Below, in pieces: positions 56,705-64,000 of a DNA stretch of 64,000 nucleotides. The notes below the pieces were generated by a model. The model saw only the letters and a program-made list of their open reading frames with translations. It ran no database searches and was not told where the DNA came from. Numbering within the stretch: position 1 is the first letter of the stretch; each line of letters opens with the position of its first letter. The position numbers and the translations under genes were made by a program. The DNA lies in contig NZ_VPFD01000011.1 of the NCBI RefSeq assembly GCF_008014745.1, positions 62,359 to 126,358 on the forward strand. Reading direction: 5' to 3'. Origin of the DNA: Massilia arenae. Its GTDB lineage: Bacteria > Pseudomonadota > Gammaproteobacteria > Burkholderiales > Burkholderiaceae_D.

Positions 56705-59053
56705 TTACATCCGCCCCAGCAACTCCTCCACCACCTCCAGCTGCACCGGCTTGGTCAGATGGTGGTCGAAGCCGGCCTCGCTCGAGCGCTGGCGGTCGCT
56801 CTCGGCGCCCCAGCCGGTCAGGGCCACCAGCACGATCCCATCCAGTTCCTCCATGGCGCGCATGGCGCGCGCCGTGTCGTAGCCGCTCATGCCCGGCATG
56901 CCGATGTCGAGGAAGGCGACGCGCGGGCGAAACTCGCGCGCCGCTTCCAGCGCCGCGTGGCCGTCGTGCGCCACCCGGGTGACGTGGCCCGACGCGTCCA
57001 GGATCATCGACAGCGTCAGCGCGGCATCGACGTTGTCGTCCACCACCAGCACTTTCAGACCGGCGCCGCCGTCGCGGCCCGGCACGTCCCCGTCCTGCGG
57101 GTGGGGAGCCTGGTTGTCGGCCACCTCCGCCAGCGGCAGGCGCACCGTGAACACGCTGCCGGCATTCGCGCCGCCGCTCTGGGCCACCACGCTGCCGCCA
57201 TGCATCTCGACCAGGCGCCGCACCAGCGACAGGCCGATACCGAGCCCGCCCTGCGAGCGGTCGACGGTGCGGCCGATCTGGCTGAACATGTCGAACACGC
57301 CGGCCAGCGCGTCGCCCGCGATCCCGACACCGGTGTCGCTCACGGCGATCACCGCGTCCACTTTCTCGCGCCGCACCGACAGCCGGATGCGGCCGCGCGC
57401 CGGCGTGTACTTGGCGGCGTTGTTGAGCAGGTTGGCCACCACCTGGGCGATGCGGGTGGCGTCGGCGTCCACCAGCAGCGGCAGGTCGGGCACGTCCACC
57501 TCGAGCGCGTGCTGGCCGGCCTCGATCAGCGGCAGGCTGGTCTCGACCGCACTGGCCAGGATCGCGCGCAGGTCGGCGCGCTGGCGCTTGAGTTCGAGCT
57601 TGCCGCCGCTGATGCGGGCCACGTCGAGCAGGTCGTCGATCAGGTGCACCATGTGGCCGACCTGGCGTTCCATCATCTCCCTGACCTTGCCGACCGCCGC
57701 CGGATTGTCGCCGCCCAGGCGCATCACCGACAGGCCGTTGCGGATCGGCGCCAGCGGGTTGCGCAGTTCGTGCGCCAACGTGGCCAGGAACTCGGTCTTG
57801 CGGCGGTCGGCCTCGGCCAGGTCGTCGGCCAGCCGGCGCAACTCTCCCTCGGCGCGCTTGCGCGCCGAGACGTCGGAAAACAGCAGCGCCACCTTGCGGC
57901 TGTCGGCGCCGCCGATGCGGTTGGCGTACACGTCGAACCAGCGGCCCATGGCCGGCGCCTCGTTCTCGAAGCTCGCGGGAATGCCGGTCAGCGCCACCCG
58001 GCCATAGGTCTCGAACCAGAAGTCGTCCAGCTCGGGCAGCATCTCGCGCGCGGTGCGGCCGACGGCATCCACCAGGCCGGTGTGGCGCTCGAACATCGGG
58101 TTCATCTCCAGGAAGCGGTAGTCGACCGCCTTGCCGCCGGCGTCGAAGATCATCTCGAAGATGCAGAAGCCCTGGTCGACCGATTCGAACAGGGTACGGT
58201 AGCGTTCCTCGCTGGCGCGCAGCCGCTCCTGCACCTGCTTGCTCTCGGTGGTGTCGAGCACGATGGCGACCAGGCCCTCGAACTCGCCGTCGGGGCCGCG
58301 CAGGGCATTGACGCTGCTGGTGGCCGAGACCAGCGAGCCGTCCCTGTGCAGGTAGTACTTGTCGAGCGCCACGCCGGGGGCGCCGGCCTTCAGGCGCTCG
58401 AGCGCGTCCTGGGTCTGGGCGCGCGACTGCGGCGCAGTAACCTCGGCCACGCTCATGCCGAGTAGCTCGGCCTCGCTGCGGCCCACCATCGCGCAATACT
58501 TCTGGTTCGCCAGCACGATGCGGCCCGCGGTGTCCAACTGAACCACCCCGGTGGCGGCCTGGCTGACGATCTTCTCGAAGCGCTCGCGGCTGGCGTGCAG
58601 CGCGCGCTCGGCTTCCTTGCGTTCGGCATCGAGCCGCATCTGCTCGGTGATGTCGCGCGAGATGACCAGTAAGCGCGTCTCCTGGCCGTCGCTTGCGGCG
58701 GTGCGGGTGACCATCACGTCCCACCATTTGGGCCTGCCCTTGACCGTCGCGCAGGCGGCGCTGAAATGCCCGGTGCCGCCGGCGCGCGCCGCGTCCAGCG
58801 CCGCGTCGATGACCGCGCGGGATGACTGCGGCCAATAGGCCGTCCACGGCTTGCCGCGCACCGTCTCGATGTCATCGATCTCCATCGAGAGCAGGCCATT
58901 GCGATTGATGGCCAACACCACGCCGTCCATGTCGAGCAGTTTCACGCAATCGGGAATCGCTTCGAACAGCGTCCATCCCAGGGTAATCGTGTCCTGCTGC
59001 GTCGTGGTGGCGCGGTTTTCCTGCATCTGTATGTTTCCCGATAAAAACGTCAT
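56705..59053 (-). CDS. PAS-containing hybrid histidine kinase with C-terminal receiver domain
   Basis: The 782-residue protein (ATG 59026 is an alternative start) has three PAS domains (about 28-140, 155-270, 285-400). HisKA is next with the phospho-acceptor H428 in [15 protein letters not shown], then an ATPase domain (N box NLLNNAAKY near 541, G box DTGVGIA near 573, GGLGIGL near 602). A receiver domain from ~667 follows with phospho-acceptor D716 in [13 protein letters not shown]. No membrane helix is seen, so it senses an intracellular signal. No separate response regulator lies beside it. It may pass phosphate to a partner encoded elsewhere. Confidence 0.93.
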   Translation of the reverse strand: MTFLSGNIQMQENRATTTQQDTITLGWTLFEAIPDCVKLLDMDGVVLAINRNGLLSMEIDDIETVRGKPWTAYWPQSSRAVIDAALDAARAGGTGHFSAACATVKGRPKWWDVMVTRTAASDGQETRLLVISRDITEQMRLDAERKEAERALHASRERFEKIVSQAATGVVQLDTAGRIVLANQKYCAMVGRSEAELLGMSVAEVTAPQSRAQTQDALERLKAGAPGVALDKYYLHRDGSLVSATSSVNALRGPDGEFEGLVAIVLDTTESKQVQERLRASEERYRTLFESVDQGFCIFEMIFDAGGKAVDYRFLEMNPMFERHTGLVDAVGRTAREMLPELDDFWFETYGRVALTGIPASFENEAPAMGRWFDVYANRIGGADSRKVALLFSDVSARKRAEGELRRLADDLAEADRRKTEFLATLAHELRNPLAPIRNGLSVMRLGGDNPAAVGKVREMMERQVGHMVHLIDDLLDVARISGGKLELKRQRADLRAILASAVETSLPLIEAGQHALEVDVPDLPLLVDADATRIAQVVANLLNNAAKYTPARGRIRLSVRREKVDAVIAVSDTGVGIAGDALAGVFDMFSQIGRTVDRSQGGLGIGLSLVRRLVEMHGGSVVAQSGGANAGSVFTVRLPLAEVADNQAPHPQDGDVPGRDGGAGLKVLVVDDNVDAALTLSMILDASGHVTRVAHDGHAALEAAREFRPRVAFLDIGMPGMSGYDTARAMRAMEELDGIVLVALTGWGAESDRQRSSEAGFDHHLTKPVQLEVVEELLGRM

Positions 59054-59149
59054 CTATACCACAGCGGCCGCGCTATCGGCGTCGGCGTCCAGTGAATGAC
59101 ACGGAAATCTTGACGATGCCGCCGAGAAAAGCACAAGCGTGCCGCTCCC

Positions 59150-59205
59150 CTGTCATCAAACTGTGATCAAACCGTCACAAAGTGGTCATGTTGCCTTACT
59201 ACTAT
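59150..59205 (+). promoter_or_regulatory. Double Pho box and -10 of the phoX promoter
   Basis: Four 7-bp repeats at 11-bp pitch match the PhoB site: CTGTCAT (59150-59156), CTGTGAT (59161-59167), CCGTCAC (59172-59178) and TGGTCAT (59183-59189). The spacers CAAA, CAAA and AAAG are AT-rich as usual. TACTAT at 59200-59205 is placed 10 bp after the last repeat, where a PhoB-activated -10 belongs. The phoX start is 60 bp beyond the box. Confidence 0.93.
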
Positions 59206-59249
59206 TCAGTGGCTTTCCTTTCCCACACTAAAAAACAGGATCCACTTCC

Positions 59250-61511
59250 GTGAACAAGCCGACCGATTTCGCCCGCATCCCTGCCGAACATGATGATGTC
59301 GATTCGAACAACTCGTCGAACGAACACTTCAGCGACGTTCTCCAGAAACGCCTGAGCCGCCGCAGCATGCTGCGCGGCGGCGCTGCAACGGCCGCGACCG
59401 CGCTGCTCGGCAGCTTCGGCCTGACCGCCTGCGGCGGTTCGGACGACGATCCTGTCACCCCGCCGCCACCTGCCGGCAACACCCCGCCGCCGGCGCCGGT
59501 CGAAAAGCTGCTCGGCTTCACTGCCGTCGGCAAGAGCCTGGCCGATAAAGTGGTCGTCCCGGCCGGCTATACCGCCACCGTCCTGTACGCGCTGGGCGAC
59601 CCGCTCACCAGCAGCACCCCGGCCTACAAGAACGACGGCACCGACACCGATTTCGAGAACCGCGCGGGCGACCACCACGACGGCATGGAATTCTTCTCGC
59701 TGTCCGACAGCGGCGGCGTCTCGACCAGCGGCGCCACCCGCGGCCTGCTGGCGATGAACCACGAAGCCACCACCAACGAAGGCCTGCCGTCGTACTTCGT
59801 GCACGCCAACGGCGGCACGAATGCACTGCCACGCCCGGCCGCCGAAGTAGACAAGGAAATGGCCCTGCACGGCCTGTCGGTCCTCGAAGTGCGCAGCAAC
59901 AGCGGCAAGTGGGAATACCTGTCGGGTTCGACCTTCAACCGCCGCGTGCACCAGCAGACCGAAGTCCAGCTGTCGGGCCCTGTGCGCGGCAATGCCCTGG
60001 TCAAGACCAAGTACTCGCCGGACGGCACCAAGTTCCGCGGCACGATCAACAACTGCGGCACCGGCCGCACCCCATGGAACACCTATCTGTCGGGCGAAGA
60101 AAACTGGGCCGGCTACTTCACCCGCTCGGCGACCGACAACGCCGCGCGCGGCGACAAGAGCGTCGCTTCGCTCAACCGCTACGGCATGTCGCAGGGCGCG
60201 GCCTCGCGCCACGGCTGGGAAACCGGCGGCGCGGACGACAAGTACCAGCGCTGGGACCTGAGCAAGAAGGGCACCTCGCTTGATGGCAGCGACGATTATC
60301 GCAACGAGCTCAATGGCGAAGGCTATATCGTCGAGATGGACGCCTACGACAAGACCCGCGCAATCAAGAAGCGCACCGCGCTGGGCCGCTTCGCCCACGA
60401 AAGCGCCTCGTTCGGCCGCCTGATCGCCGGCCAGCCGCTGGCAGTCTACATGGGCGACGATTCGCGCGGCGAATACATCTATAAATTCGTGTCGACCGCA
60501 CCGTGGAACCCGGCTGACTCGGTCGCCGCCGACCGCATCGCCACCGGCGACAAATACCTCGACAGCGGCAAGCTGTACGTCGCCAGGTTCAATGCCGACG
60601 GCAAGGGCCAGTGGATCGAGCTGACCATCGCCAACGCCGCCATCGCCGCTTACGCGAACTACAAGTTCGCCGACCAGGCCGACGTGCTGGTCAACGCCCG
60701 CCTGGCCGCCGACGCCGTCGGCGCGACCAAGATGGACCGTCCGGAATGGTGCGCGGTGAACCCGGCCAACGGCGAGATTTACTACACGCTGACCAACAAC
60801 AGCAACCGCCGCGTCGAGCCGAGCAGCTCGAGCCAGGTCGCCCCGGATGCCGCCAACCCGCGTTCGTACACCGACATGAAGGGCACCACAGCCCAGCTGG
60901 GCAACTCGAACGGCCACATCATCCGCGTGCGTGAAGACGCCGCCGGTTCGACCGCCACCAGCTTCGCCTGGGACGTCTACCTGTTCGGCGCCGAAGCCGC
61001 CGCCGATGCGTCGCGCATCAACCTGTCGGGCCTGACCAACGACCAGGACTTCTCGAGCCCGGACGGCCTGGCCTTCAGCACTTCGACCGGCATCTGCTGG
61101 TTCCAGACCGACGATGGCGCCTACACCGACGTCACGAACTGCATGATGGTGGCCGGCCTGCCGGGCAAGGTGGGCGACGGCAAGAAGGTCACCCTGAGCT
61201 ATCCGAAGACCGACGGCTCGACCCTGAACGTCGACACCTTCGTCGGCAAGGCCGCCAGCGCCGATACGCTCAAGCGCTTCCTGGTCGGCCCGGTCGGCTG
61301 CGAACTGACCGGCATCACCGAGACCCCGGACGGCAAGGCGCTGTTCGTCAACATCCAGCACCCGGGCGAGACCACCGCCGCCGCGAACATCGGCGATGCC
61401 AGCAAGTACACCAGCCAGTGGCCGGCGAATGCGGGCTACGGCGCCGGCAAGCGTCCGCGCTCGGCGACCCTGGTCATCACCAAGAACGACGGTGGCCGTA
61501 TCGGTTCGTAA
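59250..61511 (+). CDS. phoX: PhoX-family alkaline phosphatase, Tat-exported
   Basis: The 753-residue precursor has a twin-arginine signal (LSRRSMLRGGAATAATALL, RR at 37-38). It ends in LTAC (C61), so it may also be lipid-anchored. A Pro-rich linker follows. The mature part has the DUF839/PhoX hallmarks: NHEATTNEG, CGTGRTPWNTYLSGEENW, EMDAYDK, AVYMGDDSRGEYIYKFVS, DRPEWCAVNPANGEIYYTLTNN and SSPDGLAFS. PhoX is a Ca/Fe-dependent phosphatase that releases phosphate from organic esters outside the cytoplasm under phosphate limitation. The double Pho box directly upstream supports this role. Confidence 0.92.
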   Translation: MNKPTDFARIPAEHDDVDSNNSSNEHFSDVLQKRLSRRSMLRGGAATAATALLGSFGLTACGGSDDDPVTPPPPAGNTPPPAPVEKLLGFTAVGKSLADKVVVPAGYTATVLYALGDPLTSSTPAYKNDGTDTDFENRAGDHHDGMEFFSLSDSGGVSTSGATRGLLAMNHEATTNEGLPSYFVHANGGTNALPRPAAEVDKEMALHGLSVLEVRSNSGKWEYLSGSTFNRRVHQQTEVQLSGPVRGNALVKTKYSPDGTKFRGTINNCGTGRTPWNTYLSGEENWAGYFTRSATDNAARGDKSVASLNRYGMSQGAASRHGWETGGADDKYQRWDLSKKGTSLDGSDDYRNELNGEGYIVEMDAYDKTRAIKKRTALGRFAHESASFGRLIAGQPLAVYMGDDSRGEYIYKFVSTAPWNPADSVAADRIATGDKYLDSGKLYVARFNADGKGQWIELTIANAAIAAYANYKFADQADVLVNARLAADAVGATKMDRPEWCAVNPANGEIYYTLTNNSNRRVEPSSSSQVAPDAANPRSYTDMKGTTAQLGNSNGHIIRVREDAAGSTATSFAWDVYLFGAEAAADASRINLSGLTNDQDFSSPDGLAFSTSTGICWFQTDDGAYTDVTNCMMVAGLPGKVGDGKKVTLSYPKTDGSTLNVDTFVGKAASADTLKRFLVGPVGCELTGITETPDGKALFVNIQHPGETTAAANIGDASKYTSQWPANAGYGAGKRPRSATLVITKNDGGRIGS

Positions 61512-61528
61512 TGTAAGGTCGTAAGGTA

Positions 61529-61567
61529 GAACGGGCCGGTTGCGCAAGCAGCCGGCCCGTTCCTTTT
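61529..61567 (+). terminator. Intrinsic terminator after phoX
   Basis: GAACGGGCCGGT (61529-61540) pairs with GCCGGCCCGTTC (61551-61562), including one G-T pair, and is followed by CTTTTAT. It starts 17 bp after the phoX stop. Confidence 0.88.
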
Positions 61568-61634
61568 ATGGCGCGCAAGACGGAATCGGCCGCGCCATGT
61601 CAGCATCGAGCGGACCGACCAACGAGGAGCCGCC

Positions 61635-62102
61635 ATGCCTGCCCTGCCGCTATCGACCTACCTGCGCCTCGCGCGCGCCAGCGCCGCTTACGACGTCGTG
61701 CAGATCCTGCCCTTCGCCACGCCCTGGACCTTCGCCCTGCTGCTTGACCGGCTGTCGGCGCTGAACGTGTGGCTGGGCGGCGCGCCGCTGCCGCCGTTCG
61801 CGCCGCTGCACCTGTTGTTGTCATCTCTCCTCGGCACCTTGGTGCTGCTGTGGTGCGCCGTGCGCCTGAAGGAACCCAGCCTGCGCCTGGGCCGCTTCGA
61901 CGGTCTCGGACGGCTGCTGTTCGCGTTCTGGATAGGCTGGGCGATGCTGGAGGCAGACCTGCCGGTGCTGTGGCTGTTCCTGGTTCCCGAGCTGCTGTGG
62001 GGCGTGGCGCAGTGGTGGCCGGTCGCTCAGGCGAGCGGCAGCAGCACGCCGCGCGCCGCCTTCACCAGCGACATTCCCATGCGCTCCAGCCGCGGCGGCT
62101 GA
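61635..62102 (+). CDS. Small multi-pass membrane protein, unknown function
   Basis: The 155-residue protein has about four hydrophobic helices (WTFALLLDRLSALNVWLGG, LHLLLSSLLGTLVLLWCAVRL, LLFAFWIGWAMLEADLPVLWLFLVPELLWGVAQWW). It is preceded by GAGGAG at good spacing. I do not recognise a family. The last ~25 residues (SGSSTPRAAFTSDIPMRSSRGG) are polar and run 76 bp into the 3' end of the convergent argP-like gene, an unusually long overlap. The real end could be correct or could reflect a lost stop codon. Confidence 0.65.
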   Translation: MPALPLSTYLRLARASAAYDVVQILPFATPWTFALLLDRLSALNVWLGGAPLPPFAPLHLLLSSLLGTLVLLWCAVRLKEPSLRLGRFDGLGRLLFAFWIGWAMLEADLPVLWLFLVPELLWGVAQWWPVAQASGSSTPRAAFTSDIPMRSSRGG

Positions 62103-62920
62103 ATGCGCCAGGCGTGCCAGTACAGCGGCACGTCGTGGTACAGGGCCGGGGCGAGGTCGACCAGTTCTCCATTCTCGAGAAACGCGCCGCACTGCTCCTC
62201 CGGCAGCATGCCGTAGCCCATGCCGTGGCGTACCGCGTGGACGAAGGGATCGCTGGCCGGCACGTAGTGGAACGGATAGGCGCCGTCCGGCAGGCCGAAG
62301 TGGGTGAGCAAGAAAGAAGACTGCATCGCATCCTTGCGGTCGAACACCACCAGCGGCGCGCGCTGGGCCGTCGCGCGCGTCATCCCATCCGGGAACCAGC
62401 GCCGCGCGAAGTCGGGCGAGGCCACCATCCGGTAGCGCATCACGCCGAGCGGGCTGGCGCTGCAGCCGCGCATTGGCTCCGTCTCTCCCGAAATGCAGGC
62501 CACCGCATGGCCGCCCTCCAGCAGCGCGAAGGTATGGCCCTGGTTGTCGAGGACGAATTCGGCCAGCAAGCCTTCCGCATCCAGGATCGGCGCCAGCACC
62601 GGCAGCAGCCAGGTCGCCAGCGTGTCGTTATTGACGGCCAGCGTGACCCGCGCCGGGCCGGGATCATCCTTCATCCCGGCCAAAAATTCCGATTCGAGCA
62701 GCGTCGAGCGGCGCAGGTATTGCAGCAGCCGCGTGCCGGGCGCGGTTGGGCGGCAGGGACGGCTGCGCACCAGCAGCGGCGTGCCCAGCTCTTGCTCGAG
62801 GGCCGCGATGCGTTGCGAGATCGCCGACGGCGTCACCTTGAGCTGGGCGGCGGCGCCTTCGAGGCTGCCGCAATCGATGGCGGCCAGGAAGGCGGCGCTG
62901 CGGCGGGGATCGATCGTCAT
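62027..62920 (-). CDS. argP: ArgP (IciA)-type LysR regulator of basic amino acid export
   Basis: The 297-residue protein has the ArgP-type HTH (DPRRSAAFLAAIDCGSLEGAAAQLKVTPSAISQRIAALEQELGTPLLVRSRPCRPTAPG). It also has the ArgP-like effector domain text LAVNNDTLATWLLPVLAP and VASPDFARRWFPDG. In E. coli ArgP activates argO in response to arginine and lysine. Here the exporter gene is divergent with a 96-bp gap, the standard layout. Its 3' end overlaps the small membrane gene. Confidence 0.92.
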   Translation of the reverse strand: MTIDPRRSAAFLAAIDCGSLEGAAAQLKVTPSAISQRIAALEQELGTPLLVRSRPCRPTAPGTRLLQYLRRSTLLESEFLAGMKDDPGPARVTLAVNNDTLATWLLPVLAPILDAEGLLAEFVLDNQGHTFALLEGGHAVACISGETEPMRGCSASPLGVMRYRMVASPDFARRWFPDGMTRATAQRAPLVVFDRKDAMQSSFLLTHFGLPDGAYPFHYVPASDPFVHAVRHGMGYGMLPEEQCGAFLENGELVDLAPALYHDVPLYWHAWRIQPPRLERMGMSLVKAARGVLLPLA

Positions 62921-63016
62921 GGATTAGAGTTTCTTAAGTAGCCTGAATAATCATAAATATAATTGAAGTAAGCCTGCCGGGCTGGGATAGTGGCGTCTTT
63001 ACAGAAGGAGGCGGCC

Positions 63017-63634
63017 ATGTTCTCGCATCAGGTTTATCTACAAGGGCTGGTCCTGGGCGCCGGCCTCATCATGGGCATCGGGGCCCAGAACGCCCATGTG
63101 CTGCGCACGGCAGTGCGCGGCCGGCACGTGCTGCCGACGGTGCTCACCTGCATCGTGGTCGACGTGATCCTGATCGCCGCCGGCACCGCCGGCCTGGGCG
63201 CCCTGATCGAGGCGTCGCCGCCCCTGATGGCGTTGGCGCGTTACGGCGGCGCCGCCTTCCTGATCTGGTATGGCCTGCGCTGCTGGCGCAGCAGCCTGCG
63301 CGGCGGCGCCTCGCTGGCGGCCGACCCGTCGGCACAGGCCCAGACCCTCGGCGCGGCACTGGCCACCGTGCTGGCGCTGTCGCTGCTCAACCCGCACGTC
63401 TATCTCGACACCGTGGTGCTGCTGGGCGCCGTCGGCAGCAGCCTGGCGGCCGAGCAGCGTAGTTCTTTCGCGTTGGGCGCCATCACGGCCTCGATCCTGT
63501 GGTTCACGGCGATCGGCATCGGCGCGCAGAGGTTCGCCCCGGTACTGGCGCGACCGGCGGTGTGGCGCGTGTTCGAGGCCCTCACCGGCGCCATGATGCT
63601 GATGCTGGCGGCGTTGCTGCTGATAGACAGCTAA
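63017..63634 (+). CDS. argO: LysE/ArgO-family basic amino acid exporter
   Basis: From ATG 63017, after AGAAGGAGG, the protein has 205 residues and about six membrane helices. It begins GLVLGAGLIMGIGAQNAHVLRTAVRGRH, the LysE/ArgO signature with the conserved GAQN. Then come IVVDVILIAAGTAGLG and LALSLLNPHVYLDTVVLLG (NPHVYLDT motif). It would export L-lysine or L-arginine across the inner membrane and is probably switched on by the divergent ArgP. Which amino acid is preferred cannot be told. Confidence 0.93.
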   Translation: MFSHQVYLQGLVLGAGLIMGIGAQNAHVLRTAVRGRHVLPTVLTCIVVDVILIAAGTAGLGALIEASPPLMALARYGGAAFLIWYGLRCWRSSLRGGASLAADPSAQAQTLGAALATVLALSLLNPHVYLDTVVLLGAVGSSLAAEQRSSFALGAITASILWFTAIGIGAQRFAPVLARPAVWRVFEALTGAMMLMLAALLLIDS

Positions 63635-63707
63635 GCAAATAAATGGGTGAGTGAGATGTTGTCCGGTGTAAAGTTGCCATTTGCCCATCTCACCGCCCGG
63701 AGGCTGC

Positions 63708-64000
63708 TTGAACCGCTTGACCCTGAAAGTCCTGACCCTTTGCCTGGCCGCCGCCGGCCTGTCTTCTGCCCATGCGGCCGACGTGATCATCAGCGCCGAC
63801 CGCCTGCTCGACGTCAAGAGCGGCCGCATGATCCAGAACCCCGAGATCCTCGTGCGCGACGGGAAGGTCGTCAGCCTCAAGCCGGATGCCGCCACGCCGG
63901 CCGCCGCCGACGCGACCCGCATCGCCCTGCCCGGCATGACCCTGCTGCCCGGTCTGATCGACATGCACGTGCACCTCGATTCCGACCCGACCTACGGCGG
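63708..64000 (+). CDS. Exported amidohydrolase family protein, 5' part
   Basis: The frame runs off the right window edge. The best start is TTG 63708, preceded by GGAGG; no in-frame ATG is available. It gives a signal peptide (LTLKVLTLCLAAAGLSSAHA). The start of the amidohydrolase fold follows: VIISADRLLDVKSGRMIQNPEILVRDGKVVSL, then LPGLIDMHVHLDSD with the HxH metal ligands. This pattern is common in imidazolonepropionase-like and Xaa-Pro dipeptidase-like exported hydrolases. The substrate cannot be judged from this part. Confidence 0.85.
   Translation, partial: MNRLTLKVLTLCLAAAGLSSAHAADVIISADRLLDVKSGRMIQNPEILVRDGKVVSLKPDAATPAAADATRIALPGMTLLPGLIDMHVHLDSDPTYG

Overview
The window looks like a chromosomal segment of a GC-rich betaproteobacterium. 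The protein sequences and gene content suggest Burkholderiales, most likely Oxalobacteraceae of the Massilia/Telluria type. That placement is inferred from recognised protein families and was not checked by a search. I see no rRNA or tRNA genes, CRISPR array, prophage or insertion sequence.

Left part (about 1-20 kb): the 3' end of a pabB-pabC fusion and a few single genes (ompW with an FNR-type site, a GNAT acetyltransferase, an exported glutathione peroxidase, a CoA-binding protein, an amidase, a serine hydrolase). Then comes a long leftward block transcribed as mnmG-rsmG-parA-parB and atpI-B-E-F-H-A-G-D-C, plus a TauE-like transporter and an epoxide-hydrolase-like enzyme. Three parS sites lie just upstream of mnmG.

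Centre (about 19.8-21 kb): a gene-free stretch of over 1 kb holds three evenly built modules of about 208 bp. Each carries DnaA-box-like 9-mers at fixed offsets, a TACTATCA motif and a TTGTATACA motif. With the parS sites on both sides, parAB nearby, and transcription leading away from it on the left, this is a strong candidate for the chromosomal replication origin or a related DnaA-binding locus.

Middle (21-36 kb): a nucleosidase, alanine dehydrogenase, PutA with a divergent Lrp-type regulator, a perfect parS abutting a terminator, a LysR regulator with a nested palindromic operator, a leftward run ferredoxin-coaD-rsmD-lipoprotein, and glmU and glmS for UDP-GlcNAc synthesis.

Right part (36-64 kb): accessory and regulatory genes. 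These are a damaged FG-GAP repeat gene, an SDR/LysR pair, an amidohydrolase-porin-pirin cluster, a PAS-GGDEF-EAL protein, a lipoprotein-type malate:quinone oxidoreductase followed by a REP-like pair, a chromosomal KfrA-like protein, a type VI secretion island restricted to baseplate genes (tssK, tssE, tssF, tssG) plus PAAR and two unusual companion proteins, a PAS-rich hybrid histidine kinase, a PhoX-type phosphatase behind a textbook double Pho box, and an ArgP/ArgO-like regulator-exporter pair. The window ends inside an exported amidohydrolase.
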